Origin: Filimonas zeae
GTDB taxonomy: Bacteria; Bacteroidota; Bacteroidia; Chitinophagales; Chitinophagaceae
Reading direction: 5' to 3'
DNA length: 64,000 bases
Assembly (NCBI RefSeq): GCF_014641615.1
Contig: NZ_BMIB01000001.1
Span: forward strand, 620,769-684,768
Under the pieces are notes generated by a model. The model saw only the letters and a list, made by a program, of their open reading frames with translations. It made no database searches and was not told where the DNA came from. Shown piece by piece: positions 1-8,569 of the stretch (the first letter of the stretch is position 1; each line of letters begins with the position of its first letter). The translations under genes and the position numbers were made by a program.

Positions 1-2118
1 GGTAAGTTTTACGGTACTGCTGTCGCGCATTTCTTTCAGCAGCAGTTGCAGATAGGTTTCATTACCGGTATCTATAAATAATTCGTTATCGCCTTCGCAC
101 AGGCATACCTGCCGGGCAACCTGCCATTGCTGCATAAACTGCCGTAGCGCAATCAGCGGTTGGGGCGCCAGCAGGATGGTTTTAATATCTGCCTCCCGCA
201 AAAACCAGGTGGCACGGTGCAGTATATATTGCTTAAAGGTGATACGCGGTAAAAAGCGCTTTTGCAGCGCGGCTGTACCCCAGTTTAGTTCTAGCCCGGT
301 GCGGCCCTGATGTTGCAGCGATGCCAGAAATTTATAAGCGGTAACCGTGCTGTTAACATAGTTATGCGCGTTAGACAGGCGGGGGATAACTCTTTTGTTA
401 TACCTGCGCGAGCGTAATACAATTTCATCCCGCTGAATAGATACCATCAGGTCTGTTACAGGCAGCTGCTTTTCATTAGCAATTGCACCCGGGGCAAGCA
501 GCGGAATTTCGTAGGCAGACAGCTGCCCGCGCCTGGCAATATTGCCCAGCCTGCCTTCCGGCACATGAATAATTTCTGCGTATATAATATCGTTGCTTTC
601 CTCATGGGCCGGTGCGGCTAGCTGGTGGCAGAACTGGCTCATCTCTTCATTAATATACGAGAAACGGCCCAGCAGTATGTTGGAATGCGCACCTCCGGCA
701 TTTTGCAGAAATATTTTATCCTGTGGCAGCCGCATACCCATTACAGAAAACTGTGTGGCCAGTTTGTCTGCTTTAGGTTCCGGCAGGCCTGCGGTATGTG
801 CATCCAGCTGAATACCTTTGTATAAATCAGCAGCATCTGTACACTCCAGCTTCTCCTGCAACCAGCTGCCGCCTGTGCTTATTTTAGGCAGGGTATTTTT
901 TCGGGGTAGCAGGTTCATCTTTTCTGCTACCGGGTTGTGGGTGGTGTTGCCTATTTGCTCTGCGGCCGGAAAGCCAATGCCGCATTCCGGGTCCAGTAGT
1001 TCTGTAAGGGGTACTTCCTGCGTTTCGTAGCGCTCGGCAAATCTTTTCTTAAAGCGGTCCAGTATAGTTTCTGCGGGCGAAGTGGTATAAGCCAGCCTGC
1101 TCATGAACTCCAGCGCCTTCTCCAGATCTTTCAAATGTGCCTGTTGCCAGGCGGTGGCGGCAGGTGGTGCAAAATACAAATCGGCATGAAACAGATGCCC
1201 CTGTACCGGTACTATTTCCATGCTGTGCAGCAGCGCTTCCAGCTGCTTTAAATCCGCTTCGGGCAGCGTGCCGGGTGGTAATGCTGCAAACTGGTTTAAC
1301 AGCGCCTGAATCAGCTGAAAAACAGCTAAATAGCTATCTGCACCTGCTACCTGCTTTGCAGCAAGGCTTTCCAGTACATACAGCGGGTAACCCAGTTCAT
1401 TGTTGCGTGTTAAAGCGGGCTGCAGTTCGCTTACCAGCAGTTGTGCCTCAGCCAGTTCGCGTATATATTCACAAAATTCTTTGTAATCAATATCCTCCTG
1501 CAGCAGCCCGTACATATCTGACAGGGTAAGCAGCGGCTGTTGGGTAAGCAGTGTTACCAACCGGCTCAGCAGGTCTGTTGCTTGTATAGAGCTGAGCTGG
1601 TGTACCGTGCTGCCTTCTTCTGTAACCGTTTCGGTATACCGGTATTCGCCTGCCATCAGGTAGCAGGTAGGGTTTACCCGGTACCGCAGGTGCTGCCATA
1701 GTACGGGGTGTTGTTCCAGCTTGTAAATCAACTGTTGCAGCAGCCCCATATCAATACGTACTTTACGTACCTGCGTGGCGGGTGCGGCAGGTGCATCTAT
1801 ACCCGCCAGATGGCAGCCTGCAAAAATGCCATACGGGGTGGGGCGTGTGCCTGCACGTATAGCATACTTGCGTAAAGTATGCATCAGCTTGTTTTCTTTT
1901 TCAGCAGTAAAACCCGTTTGAAGCCAGGTTTTTACCGTATGGTATAAACCTGGTGAGCACCAGTAAATGCCTTCCAGAAATACAGGGTCTTTCAGCAGAG
2001 ACATAACCACCTGGTCAAGGTCAGCTGCGTGCCCCTGATTATTTAACAGGCTCTTATAAGAATAGAGCGGTGTTCGTACGACAAGCCTGCCGTAGTTTTT
2101 AAAGGTTTTTTCCTGCAT
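1..2118 (-). CDS. Class I lanthipeptide dehydratase (LanB), N-terminal part, truncated by window edge
   Basis: The minus strand is open from an ATG at 2118 to base 1 without a stop, giving 706 codons of a gene that continues left of the window. The N-terminus carries the lantibiotic dehydratase pattern (RTPLYSYKSL, then RAGTRPTPYGIFAG near residue 95), and further on the family's LRSRRYNKRVIPRLSNAHN and WGTAALQKRFLPRI blocks are clear, followed by EGDNELFIDTGN near the edge. In this family the N-terminal domain glutamylates Ser/Thr using glutamyl-tRNA and a C-terminal domain eliminates the glutamate to give dehydroalanine or dehydrobutyrine; the elimination domain is outside the window, so whether it is fused or separate cannot be told. 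The gene is 113 bp downstream of the HlyD gene on the same strand. It is the last visible gene of the RiPP cluster. Function follows from family; substrate is inferred to be one or more of the nearby GG peptides. Confidence 0.93.
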   Translation of the reverse strand, partial: MQEKTFKNYGRLVVRTPLYSYKSLLNNQGHAADLDQVVMSLLKDPVFLEGIYWCSPGLYHTVKTWLQTGFTAEKENKLMHTLRKYAIRAGTRPTPYGIFAGCHLAGIDAPAAPATQVRKVRIDMGLLQQLIYKLEQHPVLWQHLRYRVNPTCYLMAGEYRYTETVTEEGSTVHQLSSIQATDLLSRLVTLLTQQPLLTLSDMYGLLQEDIDYKEFCEYIRELAEAQLLVSELQPALTRNNELGYPLYVLESLAAKQVAGADSYLAVFQLIQALLNQFAALPPGTLPEADLKQLEALLHSMEIVPVQGHLFHADLYFAPPAATAWQQAHLKDLEKALEFMSRLAYTTSPAETILDRFKKRFAERYETQEVPLTELLDPECGIGFPAAEQIGNTTHNPVAEKMNLLPRKNTLPKISTGGSWLQEKLECTDAADLYKGIQLDAHTAGLPEPKADKLATQFSVMGMRLPQDKIFLQNAGGAHSNILLGRFSYINEEMSQFCHQLAAPAHEESNDIIYAEIIHVPEGRLGNIARRGQLSAYEIPLLAPGAIANEKQLPVTDLMVSIQRDEIVLRSRRYNKRVIPRLSNAHNYVNSTVTAYKFLASLQHQGRTGLELNWGTAALQKRFLPRITFKQYILHRATWFLREADIKTILLAPQPLIALRQFMQQWQVARQVCLCEGDNELFIDTGNETYLQLLLKEMRDSSTVKLT

Positions 2119-2231
2119 ATTGCTGGATTGCAGATGATTAGAACGTTAGCGTGGTGTTGTTCAGCAGATTGATTTTTATATTGGTAAACTAATGTAATGA
2201 AAATTACGCGCCGTAAGGGTTTTGGCCGCAA

Positions 2232-2966
2232 TTAATTTAGCAGGCTGCCAAACAGGCGTTGGAAAATACTCCGGTCGCTCAGCATAATTTCCGCGTTTCC
2301 TTCCATTACCGGCAGTACGGGAATCTCTTTGTTTTCAGAGGTTACTATTTTAGGATTATCCAGCTGAACATAGGCCTGATGTTCTCCATCTACCTGCATG
2401 GGCAGTATAGAAGAAATGGTACCTTCCAGAAACCCGTATTCTGTTACCGGAAAATCGTTCAGTTCTATTTTAACCGCCTGCCCGGTTTTTACATTTCCCG
2501 CGCCCTTGCTGGAGTACCGCACTTTTACTTCGGCAGTGGACGAGCGGGGTACCACCCAGATTACCTGATCCAGTGTATTTTTTTCATCAATGCCCTTGGT
2601 AATGTATATCCTGCCCTTCATAGGCGTAATGGTGTAATAATCTTTTCCGGTTTTAGGATCGTGGCGGGTAAGCAGTGTATCGCCACGCGATACTTCATCG
2701 CCGTTCTTTACCAGAAAGTTAAACTGAAAGCCGGCGTTTTCATCGGTACGCCGTATGGTAACCTTACCGGGCTGGTTTTCACCCTGCATTAATACGGTGC
2801 CATGCAACGTATCCGGGTAGCGGATAACGTTGGCTATAACCAGCCCTACCACGCTTACCACAAACAGTACGGTAATACCCCAGCGGATAACCCATGGGGG
2901 AATGGTGCCTACCACTTCCTCCATTTCGGTGCTTCTGATTTCTAATGACTCATTTATTTCAGGCAT
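2232..2966 (-). CDS. Short HlyD-family periplasmic adaptor of the peptide exporter
   Basis: A 244-residue inner-membrane-anchored adaptor. One membrane segment lies at about residues 26-46, preceded by a short cytoplasmic tail and followed by the IRYPDTLHG turn typical of Bacteroidota HlyD proteins, then lipoyl-like beta segments (NGDEVSRGDTLL, TPMKGRIY) and a C-terminal beta-barrel-like stretch. Family proteins link an ABC exporter to an outer membrane channel. This one is short: most HlyD partners exceed 380 residues and carry a long coiled-coil hairpin, which I cannot find here. It starts 11 bp after the peptidase-ABC exporter gene, so the two almost certainly act together in exporting the cluster's peptide. 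No TolC-like gene is in the window. Confidence 0.85.
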   Translation of the reverse strand: MPEINESLEIRSTEMEEVVGTIPPWVIRWGITVLFVVSVVGLVIANVIRYPDTLHGTVLMQGENQPGKVTIRRTDENAGFQFNFLVKNGDEVSRGDTLLTRHDPKTGKDYYTITPMKGRIYITKGIDEKNTLDQVIWVVPRSSTAEVKVRYSSKGAGNVKTGQAVKIELNDFPVTEYGFLEGTISSILPMQVDGEHQAYVQLDNPKIVTSENKEIPVLPVMEGNAEIMLSDRSIFQRLFGSLLN

Positions 2967-2977
2967 AAGTATATATT

Positions 2978-5296
2978 TTATGCGACATCTAATTCCAGTT
3001 GATTTTTCACCAGTTCAAAGTAGTAGCCTCTGGCTCTGGTAAGTTCTGAATGGTGGCCTTCTTCTACTATTTCCCCGTCTTTCATTACAATAATCTGATC
3101 GGCGTTTTTAACGGTACTTAAACGGTGCGCAATTACAATTACGGTTCTGCCTTTATAAAACTCATTCAGGTTTTCCATAATTACCTTTTCGTTGTTGGCA
3201 TCCAGCGCGCTGGTAGCTTCATCAAAAAACAGGTATCGCGGATCTTTATATACCGCACGTGCTATAAACAAACGCTGCTTTTGCCCGCCGCTGAGGCCGG
3301 AGCCGGAGTTGCCTATGCGCGTGGTAAAGCCCAGCGGCAGGCGGGAAATAAATTCGTGCATATTGGCTATGCGTACGGCGTTGTACAGTTTTTCTTCCTG
3401 TATTCTTTCGCCATCTACGGCTATGTTACGCGCAATAGAATCGGAAAATACAAAGCCATCCTGCATAACCGTACCCACATTGTTACGCCACAGTTGTGAG
3501 GATATATCCTGCAGGTTTACCTCATCCACCAGTATCTGCCCTTCGGAAGGGGGATAGAATTTCAGCAGCAGTTTTAACAGGGTGGTTTTGCCACTGCCAC
3601 TGGCGCCTACAATAGCAGTTACTTTTCCTTTGGGAATGTGCATGCTGATGTTTTTAAGCACCAGCTGACTTTTAGGCGAGCCATACCGGAACGACAGGTT
3701 GGAGATGATGATGCCCTCGCCAATGTTTTTGCGGATACTTTTGGTAAACAACTCATGGCTCAGGTATAGCGAGTCTGCACCGTTTTCCGGCTGGCGCGGC
3801 CATTTGTTTTCATCATACCCAATCAGGTCTTCGCCGGATTCTTCTTCGGGCTTGCTGTGAATTTCGTTCAGCCTGTCCAGGCTTATTTTGGCATCCTGTA
3901 CACTTTTAATAAACAGAATAATCTGATCCAGCGGGCTGTTCATTTGCCCTACTATATAAGAGATGCTGAGCATTACACCCAGCGTTATCTGCTGCTCTAT
4001 TACCAGCCTTGCTGCCAGGTAGCTGATAACAATATTTTTAAGCTGGGTAAAAAAGGTAGAGCCTATGGCCTGGTATTGTTCCAGCGCCAGGCTTTTAATG
4101 TTTACTTTAAACAGTTTGGCCTGTATACGTTCCCATTCCCACCGGCGGGCTTTCTGGCTGTTGTACAGCTTTATCTCCTGCATGCCGGTAATAATTTCAA
4201 ACAGGCTGTTCTGGTTTTCGCGCGAGCGCTGGAAGCGGTTATAATCAATGTCTTTGCGCTTTTTAAGGAAAATAGAAATCCAGGCAATGGAAAGGCAGCT
4301 ACCTATTACAAATACCAGCAGTAGTTTGGTGTTGTATAACGATAGTACAAAAGAAAATACAAAAAGATTAATAATAGAAAACAGCGTGTTGAGGGTAGAA
4401 CCGGTAAGGAAGGCTTCAATTCTTTTATGATCGTTAATACGCTGGGTAATATCGCCCACGTTTTTTGACTCAAAAAAGTTAATAGGCAGCTTCATCAGCT
4501 TAATAAGGAAGTTGGAAATGATACTGATGCTGATGCGTGTACTTATGTGTAGCAATATCCAGTTTCGTATCAGATCTACCGCAATGCTGCCCAGAAACAG
4601 CAGCAGCTGTGAAAGCAGAATGAGATAAATAAAACTCATTTTTCTGCGGCTTACCCCAAAGTCTACCAGGCTTTGGGTAAGAAACGGAAAACACATACTG
4701 ATAAGGCTACCCAGCAGCATGCCCAGCATCAGCTGTATAAAGTAGCGCCGGTAGGGCTTCAGGTAACCCAGTAAAAAGCCAAAGCCGGTTTGTACTTTAG
4801 GGGCTTCTTCCTTGTTGCGGTAAAAGTCGGGTGTAGGCTCCATCAGCAACGCAATGCCTTTGCGGTCGGCAGAACTGAGCCAGCATTTTTCAAACACGTC
4901 TTTTTCCACCCTTACCATGGTATGGCCGGGATCGGCTATAATAATGCGCTCTACGGGCCGGAAAAGATTTTTCTTTTCTACGGCGTACATTACTACATAA
5001 TGCTCCTGGTTCCAGTGCAATACGCAGGGCAGGGGAATCTGTTGGGTGAGTTGTTCATAGGTTAGCTTGGCAGACAGCGTTTTGAACCCTATTTTTTCTG
5101 CTGCCTCACTCAGCCCCAGCAGGCTTACCCCGTTTTTAGTGATGTATGAATTGGCCCGGAGGTAATCAAGCGAATATTCCTCGCCATAGTAGGCGGAAAT
5201 CATCCGCAAACAGGTGGGCCCACAATCCATGTAGTCCAGCTGTTTATAAAATTTATATTTTCTGCTGAATAGTCCCATCGGTGTGGAGTTTAACAT
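2978..5296 (-). CDS. Peptidase-containing ABC transporter (C39 peptidase, PCAT/bacteriocin exporter)
   Basis: 772 residues with three parts. Residues about 13-150 are a C39 papain-like peptidase with catalytic Cys25 in LDYMDCGPTCL, His99 in NQEHYVV and Asp122 in ADPG. A membrane domain with about six helices follows (roughly 165-450). The C-terminal ATPase has Walker A GASGSGKT at 564-571, signature LSGGQ at 668-672, Walker B ending in DEAT at 692 and an IAHR switch. PCATs cut the leader after a double glycine while exporting the core peptide across the inner membrane. The neighbouring small peptides all have a GG preceded by a hydrophobic residue at -4, the signature this peptidase reads. 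All catalytic residues are present, so it should be active. The chosen ATG at 5296 has GAGG-like bases upstream; Met7 is an alternative start. Confidence 0.96.
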   Translation of the reverse strand: MLNSTPMGLFSRKYKFYKQLDYMDCGPTCLRMISAYYGEEYSLDYLRANSYITKNGVSLLGLSEAAEKIGFKTLSAKLTYEQLTQQIPLPCVLHWNQEHYVVMYAVEKKNLFRPVERIIIADPGHTMVRVEKDVFEKCWLSSADRKGIALLMEPTPDFYRNKEEAPKVQTGFGFLLGYLKPYRRYFIQLMLGMLLGSLISMCFPFLTQSLVDFGVSRRKMSFIYLILLSQLLLFLGSIAVDLIRNWILLHISTRISISIISNFLIKLMKLPINFFESKNVGDITQRINDHKRIEAFLTGSTLNTLFSIINLFVFSFVLSLYNTKLLLVFVIGSCLSIAWISIFLKKRKDIDYNRFQRSRENQNSLFEIITGMQEIKLYNSQKARRWEWERIQAKLFKVNIKSLALEQYQAIGSTFFTQLKNIVISYLAARLVIEQQITLGVMLSISYIVGQMNSPLDQIILFIKSVQDAKISLDRLNEIHSKPEEESGEDLIGYDENKWPRQPENGADSLYLSHELFTKSIRKNIGEGIIISNLSFRYGSPKSQLVLKNISMHIPKGKVTAIVGASGSGKTTLLKLLLKFYPPSEGQILVDEVNLQDISSQLWRNNVGTVMQDGFVFSDSIARNIAVDGERIQEEKLYNAVRIANMHEFISRLPLGFTTRIGNSGSGLSGGQKQRLFIARAVYKDPRYLFFDEATSALDANNEKVIMENLNEFYKGRTVIVIAHRLSTVKNADQIIVMKDGEIVEEGHHSELTRARGYYFELVKNQLELDVA

Positions 5297-5326
5297 CGTG
5301 TTGTAACTACCTCTGTGCGGTTTGTT

Positions 5327-5527
5327 TTATGCACCAGCGGTGGTGGGCCAGTGGGTATCTACCGTGGTGTCGTCTTTACCGCCGGTAACATTGCTGCCAT
5401 CAATTTCTTCTATATCGTCTTTATCCCCGTCTTTAATAATACCAAACGATTTCAGCTTGTCTACATCCACCATGCTGTCTTTTTTATCCTGAGCAGGTTT
5501 TTTTTTATTCTTTTTTTTCTGAGCCAT
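5327..5527 (-). CDS. Small GG-motif peptide, candidate RiPP precursor C
   Basis: 66 residues, not recognised as a named family. The N-terminus is very Lys-rich (MAQKKKNKKK), the middle is Asp-rich, and a Gly-Gly pair at 49-50 with Val47 at position -4 matches what C39 peptidases cut. The putative core, residues 51-66 (KDDTTVDTHWPTTAGA), has five Thr, a Trp and no Cys. Thr residues would be LanB substrates, but without Cys no lanthionine ring could form in this core. It lies directly upstream of the exporter gene (30 bp) and 8 bp after the next small gene, so it is translated as part of the operon. It might instead be an accessory or immunity peptide. The highly basic start is unlike the acidic leader of the precursor at 9821-10021. 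Confidence 0.6.
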   Translation of the reverse strand: MAQKKKNKKKPAQDKKDSMVDVDKLKSFGIIKDGDKDDIEEIDGSNVTGGKDDTTVDTHWPTTAGA

Positions 5528-5535
5528 AGCAGTAG

Positions 5536-5739
5536 TTATTTGTGTTGATGAATATCTGTTAAAAGGTCAGTGGTTTTAAACGAGGCTTCCGCTGTAGCGT
5601 CCTGCTCGTAAATAGGTGGTTTGTATTCTTTAAAGCCACCATATAACGTGTCGGCTTCTTCTTTATGCATTTGAAAAGAAGAGCATTCCTCCAGCTCCGG
5701 TATTTTCTTCGGCGAAAACAAATTTGTCAGCTTCTTCAT
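5536..5739 (-). CDS. Small GG-motif peptide, candidate RiPP precursor B
   Basis: 67 residues beginning MKKLTNLFSPKKIPELEECS. The segment EEADTLYGG (residues 27-35) resembles the SEEELKQLSGG leader end of the clear precursor at 9821-10021: Leu32 is at position -4 and Gly34-Gly35 at -2/-1. The putative core 36-67 holds Thr49, Ser53, Thr56, Thr57 and Thr61, two Pro and two Tyr, but no Cys; the only Cys (19) is in the leader part. It starts 3 bp after the stop of the TPR-like gene and is followed 8 bp later by peptide C. I infer a second substrate of the cluster's enzymes, but the family is not recognised and an accessory role is possible. Confidence 0.62.
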   Translation of the reverse strand: MKKLTNLFSPKKIPELEECSSFQMHKEEADTLYGGFKEYKPPIYEQDATAEASFKTTDLLTDIHQHK

Positions 5740-5742
5740 TTG

Positions 5743-6633
5743 TTATTGGTTTATGTTATAAATACTTTCCTGCGCGGTTACACAATGCCGCAGGTAGGCC
5801 AGCAATACTTCCTTCAGCTCTTTTACCAGGCTTTCTTCTTTTGCCCACTGCAGATAGCTGTCTGATATGCTGCCATAGTTTTCCATCATTTCCAGCAGCA
5901 GATGTATTACTGCATCCATTTGCTGATAACGTATATCAAAAGCGGTTTCAGGATAGCGTATGCGCGATACGGGAACCGTAAACGCTTTAAACCAGTATTG
6001 CAGGGCACCTGCATCTTTATCATGCATTTTCAGCAGCCGTATAAACGTTTCTGTTAGTACCTGTATGGTCATGCCGTATTGCGATTCGGCAATTACTTCT
6101 TCTTCCCGCATGCCTTTCAAAGGCAGAAAGCTGCCCCATTTGCCCGCATGCGCTGCCATATCGCGTATACACCTTACACTTACCTGCACAGCTTCTTCCA
6201 TTCTGTTTTGGGTAAAATAGATTCTGCTGAGGTTGTGCAGCTGCTGTATCTCTGAAAAAAACAGGTATTGATAGCCCTGCTGTTGCAACAGCTGATTGGC
6301 CGCTATAATCTCCAGCGTAAAATCAAGCGCGCCGGTAAAATCCTTCCGGCTGTACTGGTAGTACGATAACCGTGGTGCGCAGATGGCTATAACCCAGGTG
6401 GCTATACCGGCATCCATTTTATCGGCCAGGCTGCAACACTCATTGTACAGCGTTTCCAGATCGGATCTTTTCTTCTCTTTTGCTGCTTTAAAAAAAGCAT
6501 CGTAGGTGTCTGATATATGGTTGTACTCCGCTTTCTGTGCCGGGGTAAACACGTTATCCAGTATATAATTCATATACACCTGAAACGGGCCTTCTTTGGC
6601 GGAGGTGCTTCCTATGGCGTTGGGTTTTTGCAT
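5743..6633 (-). CDS. TPR-like alpha-helical protein of unknown function in the RiPP cluster
   Basis: 296 residues from the ATG at 6633. An in-frame ATG at 6669 would overlap the end of the radical SAM gene and add twelve mostly basic and polar residues; the later one, 10 bp after that gene's stop, is preferred. The protein is almost wholly helical and soluble with no signal peptide or membrane segment. Repeated helix pairs of TPR type are visible around residues 85-155 (YYQYSRKDFTGALDFTLE, LHNLSRIYFTQNRMEEAVQV). No catalytic motif is seen. Position between the radical SAM gene and the two GG peptides, with almost no spacing, ties it to the pathway; a role in peptide binding, scaffolding or regulation is a guess. 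I do not recognise a family. Confidence 0.8.
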   Translation of the reverse strand: MQKPNAIGSTSAKEGPFQVYMNYILDNVFTPAQKAEYNHISDTYDAFFKAAKEKKRSDLETLYNECCSLADKMDAGIATWVIAICAPRLSYYQYSRKDFTGALDFTLEIIAANQLLQQQGYQYLFFSEIQQLHNLSRIYFTQNRMEEAVQVSVRCIRDMAAHAGKWGSFLPLKGMREEEVIAESQYGMTIQVLTETFIRLLKMHDKDAGALQYWFKAFTVPVSRIRYPETAFDIRYQQMDAVIHLLLEMMENYGSISDSYLQWAKEESLVKELKEVLLAYLRHCVTAQESIYNINQ

Positions 6634-6643
6634 GGTGTTGTTT

Positions 6644-7969
6644 TTAGGCTTCCTGCGGTGCGGTTGCACGTATGTTGGTCATATTCAGATAACGGTTTAG
6701 TACCACGCCCTTTTTACGCTGCTCATCAAAATCGTACATGCAATAGTCATCCTTATGTTCAATAGCTTCCTGCGAGCAGCCACCATTGCATATGGGTAGT
6801 ATAGAGCAGGAGAGGCAGGGCTTGTTTTTAAACTTACTATCCAGCCTGTCGTAAAACTTCTGGTTCCAGGTAATGGTACCATCTTCGTGCAGTGTACCTT
6901 CTTTGGCATCGGATGAGAAGTTGCGGGCGGTGCATTTAAACACTTCACCATTATAGTTAATAGTGGCGTGGTTTTTTTTATCGGCGTAGCAGGAGTTGCG
7001 CACGGTATCCGGCAAATCCACATCGCCAAACGTAGTTCTGAAACCTTTGCCTCTGAAAAAGCGATGCAGCTCGCGCACTCTTTCAATCAGCGTATAATCT
7101 TTTTCCTGCCATACTTTATGAAAAGATATTTTCAGGTACTGGCGAAACTCATCTTCCAGTGGCAGCAGGTCGTTTACAATCTCTTCCAGATTGTTGAGGT
7201 TAGAGCTGGTGTAGTTAATGCGTATAGAAACGCTGAGCCGGTTGCGGCAGAGCGAAAGGATATTGTGCAGAATATCATCGTACGAACCGCGTTTGGCATT
7301 TACAAACCTTACGGCATCGTGCGTGTTACGCGTGCCATCCAGCGTAATCTGAAAATTGACAATATTGTAGGTTTGAAACTCCTCAAACATAGATTCGTTG
7401 ATGAGAAAGCCATTGGTGGTAAAGCCGGTGCTGAAGCGGGCAGTACGGCCTTCAAACAGCTCTTTTACATAGTGCATTACCGGTACAATTACCTGCTCGT
7501 AATACAGCAGGGGCTCGCCACCAAACCAGGAGATATGAAAGTCTTTCAGGTTGGGCATGCTGTTTACCACAGCGGCAATATGTTTTTTTACATTGTCCAT
7601 AACCGGTGCGCCCATTTTAGAACCCTTTTCATGTGCCTCATAACAATACCAGCATTTGAAATTGCAGTTCATGGTAGGGTTAATTACCAGCTGGTACTGC
7701 GTATCATCTTCCAGGTCTACCTTTTCGCGCAGTTTTTTTACATAAGCAATCTCATCCAGTGTATTTTCCACTATAAACCCGTTTTTAACAAGCGCCTGGT
7801 AAAAGCCGGGGTGGTAGCCTTCCAGCTCTTCAATATTACCGTTGGCTTTGGCGGAGTCTATCAGCTCGCTCAGCAGCGGTTCTACTTTCAGAAAGCGGTT
7901 GCTGAGTGCGTTGTACAACAGTACGCCATCGTTATAGTGCACCGAGTTATTAAACTGACTTAGTTTCAT
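6644..7969 (-). CDS. Radical SAM/SPASM peptide maturase
   Basis: 441 residues. The N-terminal 85 residues are small and helical/beta and may be a RiPP recognition element of PqqD type (inference). The radical SAM core has C102-x3-C106-x2-C109 (CNFKCWYC) and FGGEPLL near 149-155 for SAM binding. The C-terminal SPASM region has the full ligand pattern: Cys327, then GEVFKC ending at Cys346, then C385-x2-C388-x5-C394-x3-C398 and Cys410, consistent with two auxiliary iron-sulfur clusters. Family members install thioether or carbon-carbon crosslinks, epimerise residues, or otherwise modify ribosomal peptides using a 5'-deoxyadenosyl radical. It lies 35 bp after the flavoprotein decarboxylase gene in the operon. 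Which bond it makes cannot be read from sequence. Confidence 0.95.
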   Translation of the reverse strand: MKLSQFNNSVHYNDGVLLYNALSNRFLKVEPLLSELIDSAKANGNIEELEGYHPGFYQALVKNGFIVENTLDEIAYVKKLREKVDLEDDTQYQLVINPTMNCNFKCWYCYEAHEKGSKMGAPVMDNVKKHIAAVVNSMPNLKDFHISWFGGEPLLYYEQVIVPVMHYVKELFEGRTARFSTGFTTNGFLINESMFEEFQTYNIVNFQITLDGTRNTHDAVRFVNAKRGSYDDILHNILSLCRNRLSVSIRINYTSSNLNNLEEIVNDLLPLEDEFRQYLKISFHKVWQEKDYTLIERVRELHRFFRGKGFRTTFGDVDLPDTVRNSCYADKKNHATINYNGEVFKCTARNFSSDAKEGTLHEDGTITWNQKFYDRLDSKFKNKPCLSCSILPICNGGCSQEAIEHKDDYCMYDFDEQRKKGVVLNRYLNMTNIRATAPQEA

Positions 7970-8004
7970 AGTTGCTGCGTTTACCGGTTGTAAAATGCTG
8001 CCGC

Positions 8005-8547
8005 TTAAGCGGGCAGAAATTGTTTTAACAGATACAGTACACTTTTCAGCGAGGCCATAGCACCATATACCTCCTGCGCGCCTTCTACTTTTATACCGCG
8101 TTCCGGCTCCAGTACATGGTAGCCGTATTCCTTAAGCCGGCCTATGTTTGCCTGAACGCTGGGTTTAAACCACATATGCTCGTTCATAGAAGGCACAAAC
8201 AACACGGGTGAAGAAGAAGCCAGGATGGCGGTAGATATCAGATCATCACTGATGCCGTTGGCTGCCTTGGCTATAATGTTGCCCGAGGCGGGCATAATGG
8301 CTATCAGATCTGTTTGCTGCGATAACTTTACATGCGGCACCAGTGTACCGGGTATGGCCTCATATGTATCGGTAAATACCTCGTTGCCCGAATAAATTCT
8401 CAACGCGTAAGGGGTAACAAAGCGGGTAGCATTTTTAGATACCATAACGGTTACATTGCAGTTAAGCTCTCTACGCAGGTGCATAATAAATGCAGGCATA
8501 GAAGAAGCAGAAACAGCGCCGGTAACACCCAGTACAAGATTTTTCAT
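8005..8547 (-). CDS. LanD/EpiD-like flavoprotein, peptidyl-cysteine decarboxylase
   Basis: 180 residues, the usual length of the homo-oligomeric flavin-containing Cys decarboxylase (HFCD) family. Visible landmarks are the N-terminal GVTGAVSA flavin loop, His72 in VPHVKLS (the EpiD active-site His position), PASGN at 86-90 (equivalent of the PASANT motif) and PSMNEHMW at 119-126, which fits the PxMNxxMW substrate-clamp motif exactly. EpiD-type enzymes oxidatively decarboxylate a C-terminal peptidyl Cys to a thioenol that can close an aminovinyl-cysteine ring. The precursor encoded at 9821-10021 ends in Cys, as this enzyme needs. A CoaC-like role in coenzyme A synthesis is unlikely because there is no CoaB part and the gene sits 22 bp after the SagB gene in a RiPP operon. 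Confidence 0.92.
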   Translation of the reverse strand: MKNLVLGVTGAVSASSMPAFIMHLRRELNCNVTVMVSKNATRFVTPYALRIYSGNEVFTDTYEAIPGTLVPHVKLSQQTDLIAIMPASGNIIAKAANGISDDLISTAILASSSPVLFVPSMNEHMWFKPSVQANIGRLKEYGYHVLEPERGIKVEGAQEVYGAMASLKSVLYLLKQFLPA

Positions 8548-8569
8548 ATCATCAGATTCAGTGTATTAG

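Noticed and set aside
1-2118. Plus-strand frames opposite the dehydratase gene
   Set aside because: The minus-strand frame is uninterrupted for 706 codons with clear LanB motifs, so plus-strand frames are shadows.
2043-2231. 62-codon minus-strand frame between HlyD and LanB
   Set aside because: It overlaps the LanB N-terminus in another frame, and its translation has no leader or domain features.
8005-8547. Reading the flavoprotein as CoaC/pantothenate enzyme
   Set aside because: It has the PxMNxxMW clamp and RiPP neighbours, lacks a CoaB part, and a precursor ending in Cys is nearby.
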